The position numbers and the translations under genes were made by a program. The notes under the pieces were generated by a model, which was not told where the DNA came from, did not search any database, and worked only from the letters and a program-made list of their open reading frames with translations. This document shows positions 22,567 through 31,895 of a stretch of 35,013 nt of DNA, piece by piece. The stretch's first letter is position 1, and each line of letters begins with the position of its first letter. The stretch is from positions 1-35,013 of the forward strand of contig JAGXGV010000127.1 in NCBI GenBank assembly GCA_024636635.1. The letters are read 5' to 3'. Source of the DNA: Puniceibacterium sp. GTDB lineage: Bacteria > Pseudomonadota > Alphaproteobacteria > Rhodobacterales > Rhodobacteraceae.

Positions 22567-23085
22567 ATGCTTGATACAATGACCTTCACCAAAGTGCTCG
22601 GCGGCTTTTGCGGCGCGCTTCTGATCTTTCTGCTGGGCAACTGGGCCGCCGAAAGCCTGTTCCATGTGGGCGGCGGCCACGGTGACGAGGCGCAGGCCTA
22701 TGTGATCGAGGTGGCCGAGGCCGAAACCGACACCGCCGAAGAAGAGACCGTCGATTTCGAGACGCTGATGGCCTCTGCCGATGCGTCGGCGGGCGAGGGC
22801 GTCTACCGGGCCTGCCGCGCATGCCACCAGCTCGAACAGGGTGCGAATGCCGTGGGCCCCTATCTTTATGGCGTCGTGGGCCGCGACATCGGCACCGCCG
22901 AAGGGTACGCGTCCTATTCCGGCGCGCTGAGCGAGGCCGGGGATGTCTGGACCCCCGAGAACCTTTTCGCCTTTCTCGAAGACCCGAGCGGCTGGGCCCC
23001 CGGTACATCGATGGGCTATTCCGGCCTGGGTGATCCAGAGGACCGCGTGAACCTCATCGCCTATCTGGACTCCACTGACGATTAA
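22567..23085 (+). CDS. Membrane-anchored cytochrome c (c552/CycM type)
   Basis: A 172-aa cytochrome. An uncleaved N-terminal anchor (KVLGGFCGALLIFLLGNWAA, about 9-28) is followed by an acidic linker (about 40-66, EVAEAETDTAEEETVDFE) and a class I haem domain. The haem motif is CRACH (Cys83, Cys86, His87) and the likely axial Met is Met149 in PGTSMGYSG. Anchor, acidic linker and domain match Paracoccus c552 and Rhodobacter cy, which carry electrons from the bc1 complex to cytochrome oxidase. The start is uncertain between two Met four codons apart. A strong terminator follows, and pheA diverges upstream. Confidence 0.93.
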   Translation: MLDTMTFTKVLGGFCGALLIFLLGNWAAESLFHVGGGHGDEAQAYVIEVAEAETDTAEEETVDFETLMASADASAGEGVYRACRACHQLEQGANAVGPYLYGVVGRDIGTAEGYASYSGALSEAGDVWTPENLFAFLEDPSGWAPGTSMGYSGLGDPEDRVNLIAYLDSTDD

Positions 23086-23120
23086 AAACAGCGATACATT
23101 ACAGCGATGATTTGCTGGAC

Positions 23121-23154
23121 AAGGCCGCCGCCCCAATGGGCAGGCGGCCTTTTT
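23121..23154 (+). terminator. Rho-independent terminator after the cytochrome c gene
   Basis: AAGGCCGCC pairs with GGCGGCCTT around an inner GCCC/GGGC stem, followed directly by a run of T. It begins about 35 nt after the cytochrome stop and is the clearest intrinsic terminator in the window. It also separates the cytochrome from the downstream yej operon. Confidence 0.92.
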
Positions 23155-23294
23155 AATGCGCTCACCCGGTGCGCCGTATGGATGCTCTGCGATCAATTCG
23201 GCGGGATTACAGAAACGTAACTTGAATGTGGCCAACCCCGCGCCTTAGCTTAGATAGATCGGAAAGTTGACATATCCGAGCTGAAGGGATGCCC

Positions 23295-25190
23295 ATGACG
23301 ACGAAAATAGCCCGGACCTTACCCGCCAAGGCCCCCGCGATCCGCCGCCTTACCCTGACCGCGCTGCTGGCGCTGGGACTTGCCTTTGGCGCGCAGGACC
23401 TTCGCGCCCAGGATGACGTGATCCGGGCGCATGGCGTGTCCACCTTTGGCGAGCTGAAATATCCTGAAGGTTTCCCACACTGGGATTACGTCAACCCGGA
23501 CGCGCCCAAGGGCGGCGAATTTTCGACCTGGGCGTTCGGCACCTTCGACAGTCTCACGCCGTATATCCTCAAAGGCAATGCCGCGGCGCTGTCCACAGTC
23601 TTTTACGACAGCCTGCTGACCGGCAATCTGGACGAGCCGGATTCGATGTACGGTCTGGTCGCTGAATCGCTGGAATATCCCGAAAGCCGCGAATGGGTCA
23701 TCTTTCACATGCGCCCCGAGGCGATGTTCCGCGATGGCACGCCGGTCACCGCGCAGGATGTGGTGTTTTCCTACGACATCCTTCTGGAACAGGGGCGGCC
23801 CAGCTTCAAGGTCGCGCTGAAGGATTTCCAGACGGTCGAGGCGCTGGACGAGCACACCGTCAAGTTCACCTTCAACCCGGACGGGCCGCTGCGCGAATTG
23901 CTGATGACCGCCGGCGGTCTGCCGATCTTTTCGCAAGCGTATTACGAAGATGTCGATTTCACCGAATCGAGCCTTGAGGCGCCAATGGGATCGGGCCCGT
24001 TCGACCTGCTCAGCGTCGATCCGGGCCGCTCTGTCGCCTACCAGCGGCGCGACGATTACTGGGGCAAGGATCTGCCGGTGAACCTGGGCCAAAACAACTT
24101 TGACGTGATCAAGATCGAATATTTTGCCGATTACACCACCGCGTTCGAGGCGTTCAAGGCCGGCGCCTACACTTTCCGCGAGGAATACCAGTCCAAGATC
24201 TGGGCCACGGGCTACAATTTTCCTGCTGTGGACAACGGCTGGGTCAAGACCGAGGAACTGGACGATGGCCGCCCGGCGGGCACGCAAGGTTTCTGGTTCA
24301 ATCTGCGGCGCGAAAAGTTTCAGGACATTCGGGTGCGGCAGGCCATCGGACTGGCGTTCAACTGTGAATGGGCCAATGAATCGCTGTTCTACGGCGCTTA
24401 CGAACGCACCGACAGCTTCTGGGAAAACTCTGACACGTTGCAGGCCAGCGGTATGCCATCCGAGGCCGAGCTGGCCCTGCTCGAACCGATGCGCGACGAA
24501 ATTCCCGAGTCGGTGTTCACCGAAAGCGCCTATGTGCCCGCCACCTCAAGCCCCGACGACCTTGCCGACCGCCGGTCGCTGCGCACCGCCGGGCGCCTGC
24601 TGGAAGACGCGGGCTGGATCGTCGGCGATGACGGCATCCGCCGCAAGGACGGTCAGAAACTGACTGTGTCGGTGCTGAACGACAGCCCCAGTTTCGACCG
24701 GATCATCAACCCGATGATCGAAAACCTGAAACGTCTGGGGATAGAGGCCGACGCCACCCGCGTCGATGCCGCCGAAGCGCAGGAGCGGGAAAAGACCTTT
24801 GATTATGACATCGTGACGCAGCGGTTCGCCATGTCCTCGACCCCAGGGGACGAGCTGCGGCAGATCTTCGGATCGGATTCCGCCGAGGTGCCCGGCTCGG
24901 CCAATATCGCGGGTCTGGCCAATCCGGCCGTGGACATGCTGGTGGACAAGGTCGCCACCGCCACCAGCCGCGAGGAACTGGATACGTCGGTCAAGGCGCT
25001 CGACCGGGTGCTTCGTTCGCTGCACGTCTGGATACCGCAATGGTACAAGGGCGTGCACACCGTCGCCTATTTCGACCAGTTTGACCGGCCTTATGGCGAC
25101 ACCCCGCCGCCCTTTGGCATGGGCGAGGCGTCGATCTGGTGGTACAACGCCGAAAAAGCGCAGGCGCTGCGGGACGCAGGCGCGCTTTAG
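23295..25190 (+). CDS. yejA: Peptide ABC transporter substrate-binding protein YejA
   Basis: A 631-aa periplasmic binding protein of the SBP_bac_5 (DppA/OppA) family. A signal peptide spans about 1-37, ending near GAQDLRA before QDD. YejA hallmarks include HGVSTFGELKYPEGFPHWDYVNPDAPKGG, SWTFGTFDSL-like sequence (here STWAFGTFDSL), REWVIFHMRPEAMFRDGTPVTAQDVVFSYD, FWFNLRREKFQDIRVRQAIGLAF and the C-terminal VWIPQWYKGVH. It captures oligopeptides for YejBEF; in enteric bacteria the system takes up microcin C. The ATG at 23295 is preferred because AAGGG lies 6 nt upstream; the ATG at 23289 directly abuts that site. It heads the yejABEF operon. Confidence 0.94.
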   Translation: MTTKIARTLPAKAPAIRRLTLTALLALGLAFGAQDLRAQDDVIRAHGVSTFGELKYPEGFPHWDYVNPDAPKGGEFSTWAFGTFDSLTPYILKGNAAALSTVFYDSLLTGNLDEPDSMYGLVAESLEYPESREWVIFHMRPEAMFRDGTPVTAQDVVFSYDILLEQGRPSFKVALKDFQTVEALDEHTVKFTFNPDGPLRELLMTAGGLPIFSQAYYEDVDFTESSLEAPMGSGPFDLLSVDPGRSVAYQRRDDYWGKDLPVNLGQNNFDVIKIEYFADYTTAFEAFKAGAYTFREEYQSKIWATGYNFPAVDNGWVKTEELDDGRPAGTQGFWFNLRREKFQDIRVRQAIGLAFNCEWANESLFYGAYERTDSFWENSDTLQASGMPSEAELALLEPMRDEIPESVFTESAYVPATSSPDDLADRRSLRTAGRLLEDAGWIVGDDGIRRKDGQKLTVSVLNDSPSFDRIINPMIENLKRLGIEADATRVDAAEAQEREKTFDYDIVTQRFAMSSTPGDELRQIFGSDSAEVPGSANIAGLANPAVDMLVDKVATATSREELDTSVKALDRVLRSLHVWIPQWYKGVHTVAYFDQFDRPYGDTPPPFGMGEASIWWYNAEKAQALRDAGAL

Positions 25191-25226
25191 GCAGGCCAGA
25201 CCACAAAAGGCAGGACCGGTACCGAC

Positions 25227-26309
25227 ATGGGCGCATATATCCTTCGACGGCTGTTGCTGATCATTCCCACATTGCTTGGGATCATGATCATCAACTTCGC
25301 CCTGATCCAGTTCGTTCCCGGCGGGCCGATCGAACAGATCCTTGCCCAGATCCAGGGCGAAGGCGACGTGTTCCAGGGCATCGCCGGCGGTGGCGGAGAG
25401 ATTGCCGCCGGGGGCAGCGGGTCCGAGGATTACGTCGGCGGGCGCGGCCTGCCGCCCGAGTTCATTGCCAGTCTGGAAAAGGAATTCGGGTTCGACAAGC
25501 CGCCGCTCGAGCGGTTCCTGAACATGATGTGGAACTACCTGCACTTCGATTTCGGGCAGAGCTATTTCCGCTCGATCTCGGTCATCGACCTTGTGTTGGA
25601 AAAGATGCCGGTGTCGATCTCGCTTGGCCTTTGGTCCACGGTCATCGCCTACATCATCTCGATCCCGCTGGGCATCCGCAAGGCGGTCAAGGACGGCACG
25701 GCCTTTGACACCTGGACCTCTGGCGCGATCATCGTCGCCTATGCGATCCCGGGGTTCCTGTTCGCCATCCTGTTGCTGGTGCTGTTCGCCGGCGGTTCCT
25801 ACTGGCAGATCTTTCCATTGCGGGGGCTGACGTCTGACAACTGGGATCAGCTTTCCGTCGGGGGCAAGATCGCGGATTACTTCTGGCACATCGCTCTCCC
25901 GGTGTTCGCCTCGACCATCTCGGCCTTTGCGACGCTGACCCTGCTGACCAAGAATTCGTTCCTTGATGAAATCAAGAAACAGTATGTCATGACCGCCCGC
26001 GCCAAGGGCCTGACCGAAAGCCGTGTCCTGTACGGCCACATCTTCCGCAACGCCATGCTGATCGTCATCGCGGGCTTTCCGGCGGTGTTCATCGGCGTGT
26101 TCTTTTCCGGCAGCCTGATCATCGAGACGATCTTTTCGCTCGACGGCCTTGGTCGGCTGGGGTTCGAGGCGGCGGTGGCGCGCGATTATCCGGTGATCTT
26201 CGGCACCTTGTTCATCTTCGGCATCATCGGGCTGGTGGTGGGCATTTTGTCGGACCTGATGTACGTGCTGGTCGATCCCCGTATCGACTTTGAAAAGCGC
26301 GAGGGCTGA
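25227..26309 (+). CDS. yejB: Peptide ABC transporter permease YejB
   Basis: A 360-aa inner-membrane permease with six helices and the DppB-type start [36 protein letters not shown]. The YejB-specific insertion after TM1 (about 45-75) is glycine-rich here, [26 protein letters not shown]. The EAA cytoplasmic loop, [25 protein letters not shown], contacts the ATPase YejF. It is 36 nt after yejA and 3 nt before yejE. Confidence 0.95.
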   Translation: MGAYILRRLLLIIPTLLGIMIINFALIQFVPGGPIEQILAQIQGEGDVFQGIAGGGGEIAAGGSGSEDYVGGRGLPPEFIASLEKEFGFDKPPLERFLNMMWNYLHFDFGQSYFRSISVIDLVLEKMPVSISLGLWSTVIAYIISIPLGIRKAVKDGTAFDTWTSGAIIVAYAIPGFLFAILLLVLFAGGSYWQIFPLRGLTSDNWDQLSVGGKIADYFWHIALPVFASTISAFATLTLLTKNSFLDEIKKQYVMTARAKGLTESRVLYGHIFRNAMLIVIAGFPAVFIGVFFSGSLIIETIFSLDGLGRLGFEAAVARDYPVIFGTLFIFGIIGLVVGILSDLMYVLVDPRIDFEKREG

Positions 26310-26312
26310 ACC

Positions 26313-27494
26313 ATGGTCGCCCAACCCGACATCACCCCCGAACCCATGCCCGGCATGCCCGTGGCGCCGCAGCCGCCCAAGGGCCGCTTTGCCCTGTCGC
26401 CGCTGAACCAGCGCCGCTGGCGCAACTTCAAAAAGAACCGCCGCGCGCTCTGGTCGCTGTGGATCTTTTCAATCCTGTTCGGCCTGTCGCTGTGCGCCGA
26501 GTTCATCGCCAACGACAAGCCGGTGCTGGTGAACTATCGTGGTGAATATTACACCCCGATCTTCAACTTTTACGCCGAGACCGAGTTCGGCGGCGATTTC
26601 CGCACCGAAGCCCCGTACCGCGACCCCGAAGTGCGCTGCCTGATCCGCACCGGCGGGCTGGAAGAGTGTTTTGACCGACCGGACGAGCTGATCAACGAGG
26701 TCAACAGCGGCATGGTGCCAGGGGGCGACTTCCAGGAAGGCTGGATGCTTTGGCCCGTGATCCCCTATTCGTTCCAGACCCCGGTGGACCGCCCCGGCGC
26801 GGCCCCCCTGCCCCCGTCTTCGCAGAACTGGCTGGGCACCGACGACACCAAACGCGACGTGGTGGCGCGGGTGATCTACGGCTTCCGCCTGTCGATCCTG
26901 TTCACCCTGATCGTGACGGTCTGCGCCTCTGTCATCGGCATCGTCGCCGGCGCCTTGCAGGGGTTTTTCGGCGGCTGGCTGGACCTGATCTTTCAACGCA
27001 TCATCGAGATCTGGTCGTCCACCCCGTCGCTTTATATCATCATCATCCTGTTCGCGATTCTGGGGCGAAGTTTCTGGCTGCTGGTGTTCCTGACCGTGCT
27101 GTTCGGCTGGACGGCACTCGTCGGCGTGGTGCGCGCGGAATTCCTGCGCGCGCGCAACCTGGAATACGTGCGCGCGGCGCGCGCGCTTGGCGTGTCCAAC
27201 ACCCGCATCATGTTCCGCCACATGCTGCCCAACGCGATGGTCGCCACCGTCACCATGCTGCCCTTCATCGTGACGGGCACAATCAGCACGCTGGCGGGCC
27301 TTGATTTCCTTGGCTTCGGCCTGCCGTCGTCTGCGCCCTCTTTGGGTGAGTTGACACTTCAGGCGAAACAGAACCTTCAGGCGCCGTGGCTCGCCTTCAC
27401 CGCCTTCACCGTGTTCGCGGTGATGCTGTCGCTGCTTGTCTTCATCTTCGAAGGCGTGCGGGACGCGTTTGACCCCAGAAAGACCTTTTCATGA
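26313..27494 (+). CDS. yejE: Peptide ABC transporter permease YejE
   Basis: A 393-aa permease of the DppC type with a proline-rich N-terminal tail before TM1 (ALWSLWIFSILFGLSLCAEFIAND). A periplasmic insertion of about 120 residues (65-180) is typical of YejE. Helices follow, with the EAA loop EYVRAARALGVSNTRIMFRHMLPNAM. It partners YejB to form the oligopeptide channel. It starts 3 nt after yejB and overlaps yejF by 4 nt (ATGA), so all four yej genes are cotranslated. Confidence 0.95.
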   Translation: MVAQPDITPEPMPGMPVAPQPPKGRFALSPLNQRRWRNFKKNRRALWSLWIFSILFGLSLCAEFIANDKPVLVNYRGEYYTPIFNFYAETEFGGDFRTEAPYRDPEVRCLIRTGGLEECFDRPDELINEVNSGMVPGGDFQEGWMLWPVIPYSFQTPVDRPGAAPLPPSSQNWLGTDDTKRDVVARVIYGFRLSILFTLIVTVCASVIGIVAGALQGFFGGWLDLIFQRIIEIWSSTPSLYIIIILFAILGRSFWLLVFLTVLFGWTALVGVVRAEFLRARNLEYVRAARALGVSNTRIMFRHMLPNAMVATVTMLPFIVTGTISTLAGLDFLGFGLPSSAPSLGELTLQAKQNLQAPWLAFTAFTVFAVMLSLLVFIFEGVRDAFDPRKTFS

Positions 27495-29083
27495 GCGCCA
27501 CACTCGAGGTCAGGAACCTCACCGTCTCGTTCCGTCAGGACGGCGCGGAAACGCAGGCGGTCCGGGGCGTCAGCTTTACCGTGAACAAGGGCGAAACCGT
27601 CGCGCTTGTGGGGGAATCCGGGTCGGGCAAATCGGTCACCGCGCTGTCGACCGTGTCGCTTCTGGGGGATTCGGCGATCGTTGGCGGATCGGTCCTTTAT
27701 GACGGGCAAGAGATGATCGGCGCTGACAACGCCCTGCTGCGCAAGGTCCGCGGCAACGACATTTCCTTTATCTTCCAGGAACCGATGACCTCGCTCAACC
27801 CGCTGCATACGCTGGAGAAACAGCTGAGCGAAAGCCTGGCCCTGCATCAGGGCCTGCAGGGCAAGGCGGCGCGCGCCCGCATCCTTGAACTGCTGCATCA
27901 GGTCGGCATCCGCGACCCCGAAAGCCGCCTTGGCGCCTATCCGCACCAATTGTCCGGTGGTCAGCGGCAACGCGTGATGATCGCCATGGCGCTGGCCAAC
28001 GGGCCGGACCTGCTGATCGCGGATGAACCGACGACGGCGCTGGACGTCACCATTCAGGCGCAGATCCTCGAACTTCTGGCAGATCTCAAGTCCGCCCAGA
28101 ACATGAGCCTGCTGTTCATCACCCACGATCTGGGCATCGTGCGCCGCATCGCCGACCGGGTCTGCGTCATGCAGAACGGCGAAATCGTCGAAAGTGGCCC
28201 CACGTCCAGGATCTTTGCCGACCCGCAGCATCCCTATACGCAAATGCTGCTGCGCGCGGAATCCACCGGCACGCCCGATCCCGTGCCCGAAGCGGCCGAG
28301 GAAATTGCCCGGACCGACCACCTCAAGGTCTGGTTCCCGATCCAGAAAGGTCTGCTGAAAAAGACCGTGGGCCATGTGAAGGCCGTGAACGATGCGACCC
28401 TGTCGGTGCGGGCCGGGGAAACCATCGGCATCGTCGGCGAATCAGGGTCCGGAAAGACCACGCTGGCGCTTGCCATCATGCGGCTGATCCAGTCCGAGGG
28501 CGGCATCACCTACCGCGGCGAGGATGTGCGCAAATGGTCGACCCGGCAACTGCGCCGCCTGCGGTCCGAGATCCAGATCGTGTTTCAGGACCCGTTCGGA
28601 TCGCTCAGCCCCCGGATGACCTGCGAACAGATCATCGCGGAAGGGTTGGGCGTTCACGGCGCGCCCGATGGCCGCCCGCACCGTGAGCTGGTGGCAGAGG
28701 TGATGACCGAGGTGGGACTGGACCCGGCGACGATGCACCGCTATCCGCACGAATTTTCCGGCGGGCAACGCCAGCGCATCGCGATCGCCCGCGCCATGGT
28801 CCTGCGGCCGCGGCTTGTGGTGCTGGACGAACCGACCTCGGCGCTGGACATGACGGTGCAGGTGCAGATCGTGAACCTGCTGCGCGATCTGCAACGCAAG
28901 TACGATCTGGCGTACCTGTTCATCAGCCATGACCTCAAGGTGATCCGGGCGATGTCGCATCAGGTCATCGTGATGAAACAGGGCGACGTGGTCGAACACG
29001 GACCCGCCGCGCAGATCTACGACGCCCCGAAATCCGAATACACCCGCAGCCTGATCGCCGCCGCGCTCAATCCTGCGGGTTGA
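27491..29083 (+). CDS. yejF: Peptide ABC transporter ATPase YejF (duplicated ABC domains)
   Basis: A 530-aa protein containing two complete ABC domains, as usual for YejF. Domain 1 has Walker A GESGSGKS (about 40-47), signature LSGGQRQR and Walker B LLIADEP. Domain 2 has GESGSGKTT (about 316-324), signature FSGGQRQR and LVVLDEP. Both carry H-loop histidines (FITHDLG, FISHDLK). The linker after domain 1 keeps the oligopeptide-type HPYTQMLL motif, and domain 2 ends [12 protein letters not shown]. It hydrolyses ATP for import through YejBE. It converges on the universal stress gene with a 45-bp gap and no strong terminator. Confidence 0.96.
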   Translation: MSATLEVRNLTVSFRQDGAETQAVRGVSFTVNKGETVALVGESGSGKSVTALSTVSLLGDSAIVGGSVLYDGQEMIGADNALLRKVRGNDISFIFQEPMTSLNPLHTLEKQLSESLALHQGLQGKAARARILELLHQVGIRDPESRLGAYPHQLSGGQRQRVMIAMALANGPDLLIADEPTTALDVTIQAQILELLADLKSAQNMSLLFITHDLGIVRRIADRVCVMQNGEIVESGPTSRIFADPQHPYTQMLLRAESTGTPDPVPEAAEEIARTDHLKVWFPIQKGLLKKTVGHVKAVNDATLSVRAGETIGIVGESGSGKTTLALAIMRLIQSEGGITYRGEDVRKWSTRQLRRLRSEIQIVFQDPFGSLSPRMTCEQIIAEGLGVHGAPDGRPHRELVAEVMTEVGLDPATMHRYPHEFSGGQRQRIAIARAMVLRPRLVVLDEPTSALDMTVQVQIVNLLRDLQRKYDLAYLFISHDLKVIRAMSHQVIVMKQGDVVEHGPAAQIYDAPKSEYTRSLIAAALNPAG

Positions 29084-29128
29084 ACGCGGCCTGAACGCGG
29101 AGCCTGCGGTCGCCTCAGGGGTGTGCAG

Positions 29129-29965
29129 TCAGTGGGCCATAAGTACCGGCACTTCGGCCTGTTCCAGCATGTTGCGCGTCGCCCCGCCCAGGATCGCCTC
29201 GCGGAATCGGGAATGGCCATAGGCACCCATGACGATCATCTGGCCACCGACCTCGCGCTCATGTGACACCAGAATGTCCGAAACGCGCCGTCCGCGCTTG
29301 GCCAGCACGTCGATCTCGACCTCGACCCCGTGCCGCGTGAGATAGCGGGCCAGATAGCCGTCCCCGCTGATCGCCGCCTTTCCGCCCGGCGGATCGACCA
29401 GCACCACATGCACGACCTTTGCCGCCGCCAGCACCGGAAGCGAGGCCCGCACCGCCCGCAGGCATTCCGCACTGCCGTTCCACGCCAGCACCACCCGTTC
29501 CGGGGTCACCATCGGCGTGGTGTCATCGGGCACCACCATCACGGGGGTCAGCCCCTCGAACAGCGCGCCCTCGATCACCGGCACCAGTTCGATGCCATGG
29601 TCCTTGCCATAGGGTTTGGGCAACACCACAAGGTCAGAGAAACGCGCCCGCCCGGCAACCGTCCGCGCCACATCCGGCAACGGGGTCGAGCCGGTCTCGA
29701 CTGACCAGGCAATGCTCGCGTCATGCAGCCAGTCGCGCGCATGCTGCGCCAGCGCCTCGGCCTGCTCGGCGGCCTGGGTCAGCGCCTCCTGCATCAGCAT
29801 CGGATTGCTGCCGTTGCGGAAATATCCGCCCGGCGTGCGATCCACACCGATGCAGAGGATGTCGAGGTGCGCGCCCTGCGCCTCGGCCAGGGCATAGCCA
29901 TGCTCCAGCGTCAGATCCCCCAGTTTCTCCTCGGTCAGTACGCTCAGAATGGTCTTGTAGCTCAT
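29129..29965 (-). CDS. Universal stress protein, tandem Usp domains
   Basis: A 278-aa cytoplasmic protein made of two UspA-type domains. The first, MSYKTILSVLTEEKLG to about residue 140, has a diverged nucleotide site. The second (from about 150, ERVVLAWNGSAECLRAVRASLPVL) ends in the ATP-binding signature GAYGHSRFREAILGGATRNMLEQAEVPVLMAH, where the usual G(S/T) is GG. The start MSYKTI has AGGA 7 nt upstream; a 46-codon extension upstream is rich in Pro and Cys and not Usp-like. Role is general stress adaptation; the specific trigger cannot be read. Confidence 0.92.
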   Translation of the reverse strand: MSYKTILSVLTEEKLGDLTLEHGYALAEAQGAHLDILCIGVDRTPGGYFRNGSNPMLMQEALTQAAEQAEALAQHARDWLHDASIAWSVETGSTPLPDVARTVAGRARFSDLVVLPKPYGKDHGIELVPVIEGALFEGLTPVMVVPDDTTPMVTPERVVLAWNGSAECLRAVRASLPVLAAAKVVHVVLVDPPGGKAAISGDGYLARYLTRHGVEVEIDVLAKRGRRVSDILVSHEREVGGQMIVMGAYGHSRFREAILGGATRNMLEQAEVPVLMAH

Positions 29966-30101
29966 GGTGTTGTCCTCTTCTCCCTGAGGGCAATCTACAC
30001 GGGTTGCGCAAAAGTGCACTTTGAAGTTTGGCCCCCGGCCCGGCGCAGGCAGGCAATTCGGCAACGGGCACCGCAGCGGCGAATCGATGCAGCATACGGG
30101 C

Positions 30102-30132
30102 ACAGGCCCCGCAATCGCATTGCGGGGCCTGT
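30102..30132 (-). terminator. Strong hairpin downstream of the D,D-carboxypeptidase
   Basis: A perfect 14-bp inverted repeat, ACAGGCCCCGCAAT and its complement, with a 3-base loop, lies about 60 nt beyond the carboxypeptidase stop on its strand. No U-run follows. It separates that gene from the universal stress gene. Confidence 0.65.
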
Positions 30133-30171
30133 TGCGGGGTCAGCTGTCGGATTGCGGGGTCTGCTGTCGGG
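30132..30171. repeat. 20-bp tandem duplication beside the hairpin
   Basis: Units 30132-30151 and 30152-30171 agree at 18 of 20 bases, each starting TTGCGGGGTC. The right arm of the neighbouring hairpin also contains TTGCGGGG, so the hairpin and duplication share sequence. The units lie between the carboxypeptidase stop and the hairpin. Confidence 0.8.
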
Positions 30172-30190
30172 TTGAAACGCGGTCGGGCGG

Positions 30191-31684
30191 TCAGCTGGGT
30201 CCGATCATGAAACAGGTGACCTGCTGCGCCTGAAGGCGACGGCAGGCAAGATCCGCCATCTCGCGGCTCATCCCCATGAAATTGGCATCAAAGCCAGCCT
30301 TGCGGTTGACCACTTTGCGCAGGGACCCGTCCAGCGTCGACATCTCGGACAGCGCGGTCTGCAAAAGAACCTTTTCGGCCGCATACTTGCTGGGATAACG
30401 CCCGACATTGATGCCCCAGTGCCGCCCGCCCGAGGTCGAGATCCGCTCGACCACTTCGGCTTCGACCTTCGGGGCCTGGACCGATCCGACGCTGGCCAGC
30501 ACCACATCGGTAGGCCGGACCATCGGCTTGACCGAGGCCGACGGTGCCACCGCCGCCAGCTGCACCGATTCGGGCGTCGCCACGGGGGCCGTCGGTGCCG
30601 CGACCGCCTGGCTTGACACGTTCTGGACCGACTGGAGGATGGTGTCTATGTCGGTGCGCACCTCGGCAACCAGCAGGCCCGGCACGGGCGCTGTCGCGGC
30701 ACGGGCCATGGGCCGCAGGCTTTTGCTGACGGCACCCGAGGCCACGCGGATCGACTTGCCCCGTGTTCCGGGCAGCGGGTCAGAGGTCTGGGCAACCATC
30801 ACATCGACCTCGCCACGTCCCGCGTAGGGCGGCTTGCCGGGGGCGCGAAAGGCAACGTTCGTGGAAGTGGACCGGAACCCGAGATCCAGCAGTTCGGCCA
30901 CCTTCGCATTGCGCGTCGCGGTCGAACGACCGCCGAACACCGTGGCGATCACCCGCTTGCCGCCCCGTTGGGCCGATGCCGTCAGGTTGAAACCGGCCGC
31001 GTTGGTATAGCCCGTCTTGATTCCGTCCGCGCCAGCGTAGCTTTGCAACAGGCGGCGGTTGGTGTGCGACACCTGCTTTATCCCCGCATCCGCTGTCTGC
31101 CGCGAGAACAGGTTGTAGTATTCCGGGTAGTCGTAGATCATGTGGCGCCCCAGGATCGACATGTCCCGCGCCGTCGAAAGGTGCCCCGCCTCGGTCAGGC
31201 CGTGGGCGTTCTTGAATGTCGTTTTGGTCATGCCCAGTTGCTGCGCCGTGCGGGTCATCCGGCGGGCAAAGGCTGCTTCGGACCCGGAAATCGCCTCGGC
31301 GATGGCGGTGGCCGAGTCATTGGCGGACTTGACCGCCGCCGCGCGCACCAGATACCGCAGCTTGATCTTCTGGCCCGGTCGCAAACCCAGTTTCGACGGC
31401 GGTTCAGACGCGGCGTGACGCGAGATGGTCACATCGGTGTCCATGCTGATCTCGCCGTGCTCCACCGCCTGGAACGCGATGTAAAGCGTCATCATTTTGG
31501 TCAGGGATGCGGGATGCAGGCGGGTTTCGGCATTCTCGGAATGCACCACCTCGCCCGAGCGCGCGTCCATCACGTATGCCGCATAGGGCGCGGCCAGAAC
31601 GCTTATCGGCACTAGCCATATAAACGCTGTCATGAATATGAGATACAGGCTCAAAGAGCCCGGCTGTTTACGCCGTCCTGTCAC
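30191..31684 (-). CDS. D-alanyl-D-alanine carboxypeptidase (S11 family) with C-terminal SPOR domain
   Basis: A 497-aa periplasmic enzyme that trims the terminal D-Ala of peptidoglycan pentapeptides. An N-terminal hydrophobic segment (about 11-32) acts as signal peptide or anchor. Active-site motifs are Ser60-x-x-Lys63 (SLTK), Ser120-Ala-Asn122 (SAN) and Lys223-Thr-Gly225 (KTG), all intact. The catalytic domain (to about 280) is followed by a low-complexity Ala/Pro/Val linker (to about 400), then a SPOR-like domain (WGINVGRYPSKYAAEKVLLQTALSEM, about 424-497). SPOR domains bind denuded glycan at division sites, so a septal role is likely. The GTG start is favoured by AAGG 9 nt upstream; the ATG at residue 18 has no ribosome site. 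Its upstream DNA carries DnaA- and CtrA-like sites. Confidence 0.93.
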   Translation of the reverse strand: MTGRRKQPGSLSLYLIFMTAFIWLVPISVLAAPYAAYVMDARSGEVVHSENAETRLHPASLTKMMTLYIAFQAVEHGEISMDTDVTISRHAASEPPSKLGLRPGQKIKLRYLVRAAAVKSANDSATAIAEAISGSEAAFARRMTRTAQQLGMTKTTFKNAHGLTEAGHLSTARDMSILGRHMIYDYPEYYNLFSRQTADAGIKQVSHTNRRLLQSYAGADGIKTGYTNAAGFNLTASAQRGGKRVIATVFGGRSTATRNAKVAELLDLGFRSTSTNVAFRAPGKPPYAGRGEVDVMVAQTSDPLPGTRGKSIRVASGAVSKSLRPMARAATAPVPGLLVAEVRTDIDTILQSVQNVSSQAVAAPTAPVATPESVQLAAVAPSASVKPMVRPTDVVLASVGSVQAPKVEAEVVERISTSGGRHWGINVGRYPSKYAAEKVLLQTALSEMSTLDGSLRKVVNRKAGFDANFMGMSREMADLACRRLQAQQVTCFMIGPS

Positions 31685-31773
31685 GATATATCGCCTTCTG
31701 CTGCCTCGTGCCCCCGATGTTTCGGTGAGCTATTATTTTTGATTTATTGAAACAAAGGTAACACATCAAAGGC

Positions 31774-31782
31774 TGTGGATAA
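31774..31782 (-). promoter_or_regulatory. Perfect DnaA-box sequence
   Basis: The minus strand reads TTATCCACA, the 9-base DnaA consensus. A single match could be chance, but its position in an AT-rich promoter of a cell-wall gene makes DnaA-linked control possible. No cluster of boxes or other origin feature was seen, so it is not called an origin. Confidence 0.5.
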
Positions 31783-31824
31783 ACCCTTCAAGTGGTTAAC
31801 GAAAACAGATTTACGCAGAGCCAG

Positions 31825-31832
31825 TTAACCAT
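31825..31832 (+). promoter_or_regulatory. CtrA-type half-site TTAACCAT
   Basis: TTAACCAT matches the alphaproteobacterial CtrA half-site, and another TTAAC lies at 31796-31800. They are not at the 7-base spacing of the full TTAA-N7-TTAA site, so support is partial. The site is upstream of the carboxypeptidase gene. Confidence 0.4.
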
Positions 31833-31895
31833 ATATAGCGAAAATTTCGCCAGCAAACACTAAACCGGCTATTACGGCGGCAATTCGGCGCAGCC

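Larger units (their letters stand above)
31685..31895 (-). promoter_or_regulatory. AT-rich promoter region of the carboxypeptidase gene
   Basis: This 211-bp gap between the HAD hydrolase stop and the carboxypeptidase start is strikingly AT-rich compared with its surroundings. It contains GATTTATTGAAAC, a DnaA-box sequence and two GTTAAC half-sites. No open reading frame is supported. It is best read as a regulated promoter for the downstream minus-strand gene. Confidence 0.55.

Noticed and set aside
24546..26324. 592-codon minus-strand frame opposite yejA/yejB
   Set aside because: Antisense shadow: Asp/His/Gln-rich without domains, while the plus strand encodes recognisable YejA and YejB.
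31685..31895. Replication origin
   Set aside because: Only one DnaA box was found and no dnaA, parAB, repABC or gene-strand switch typical of an origin.
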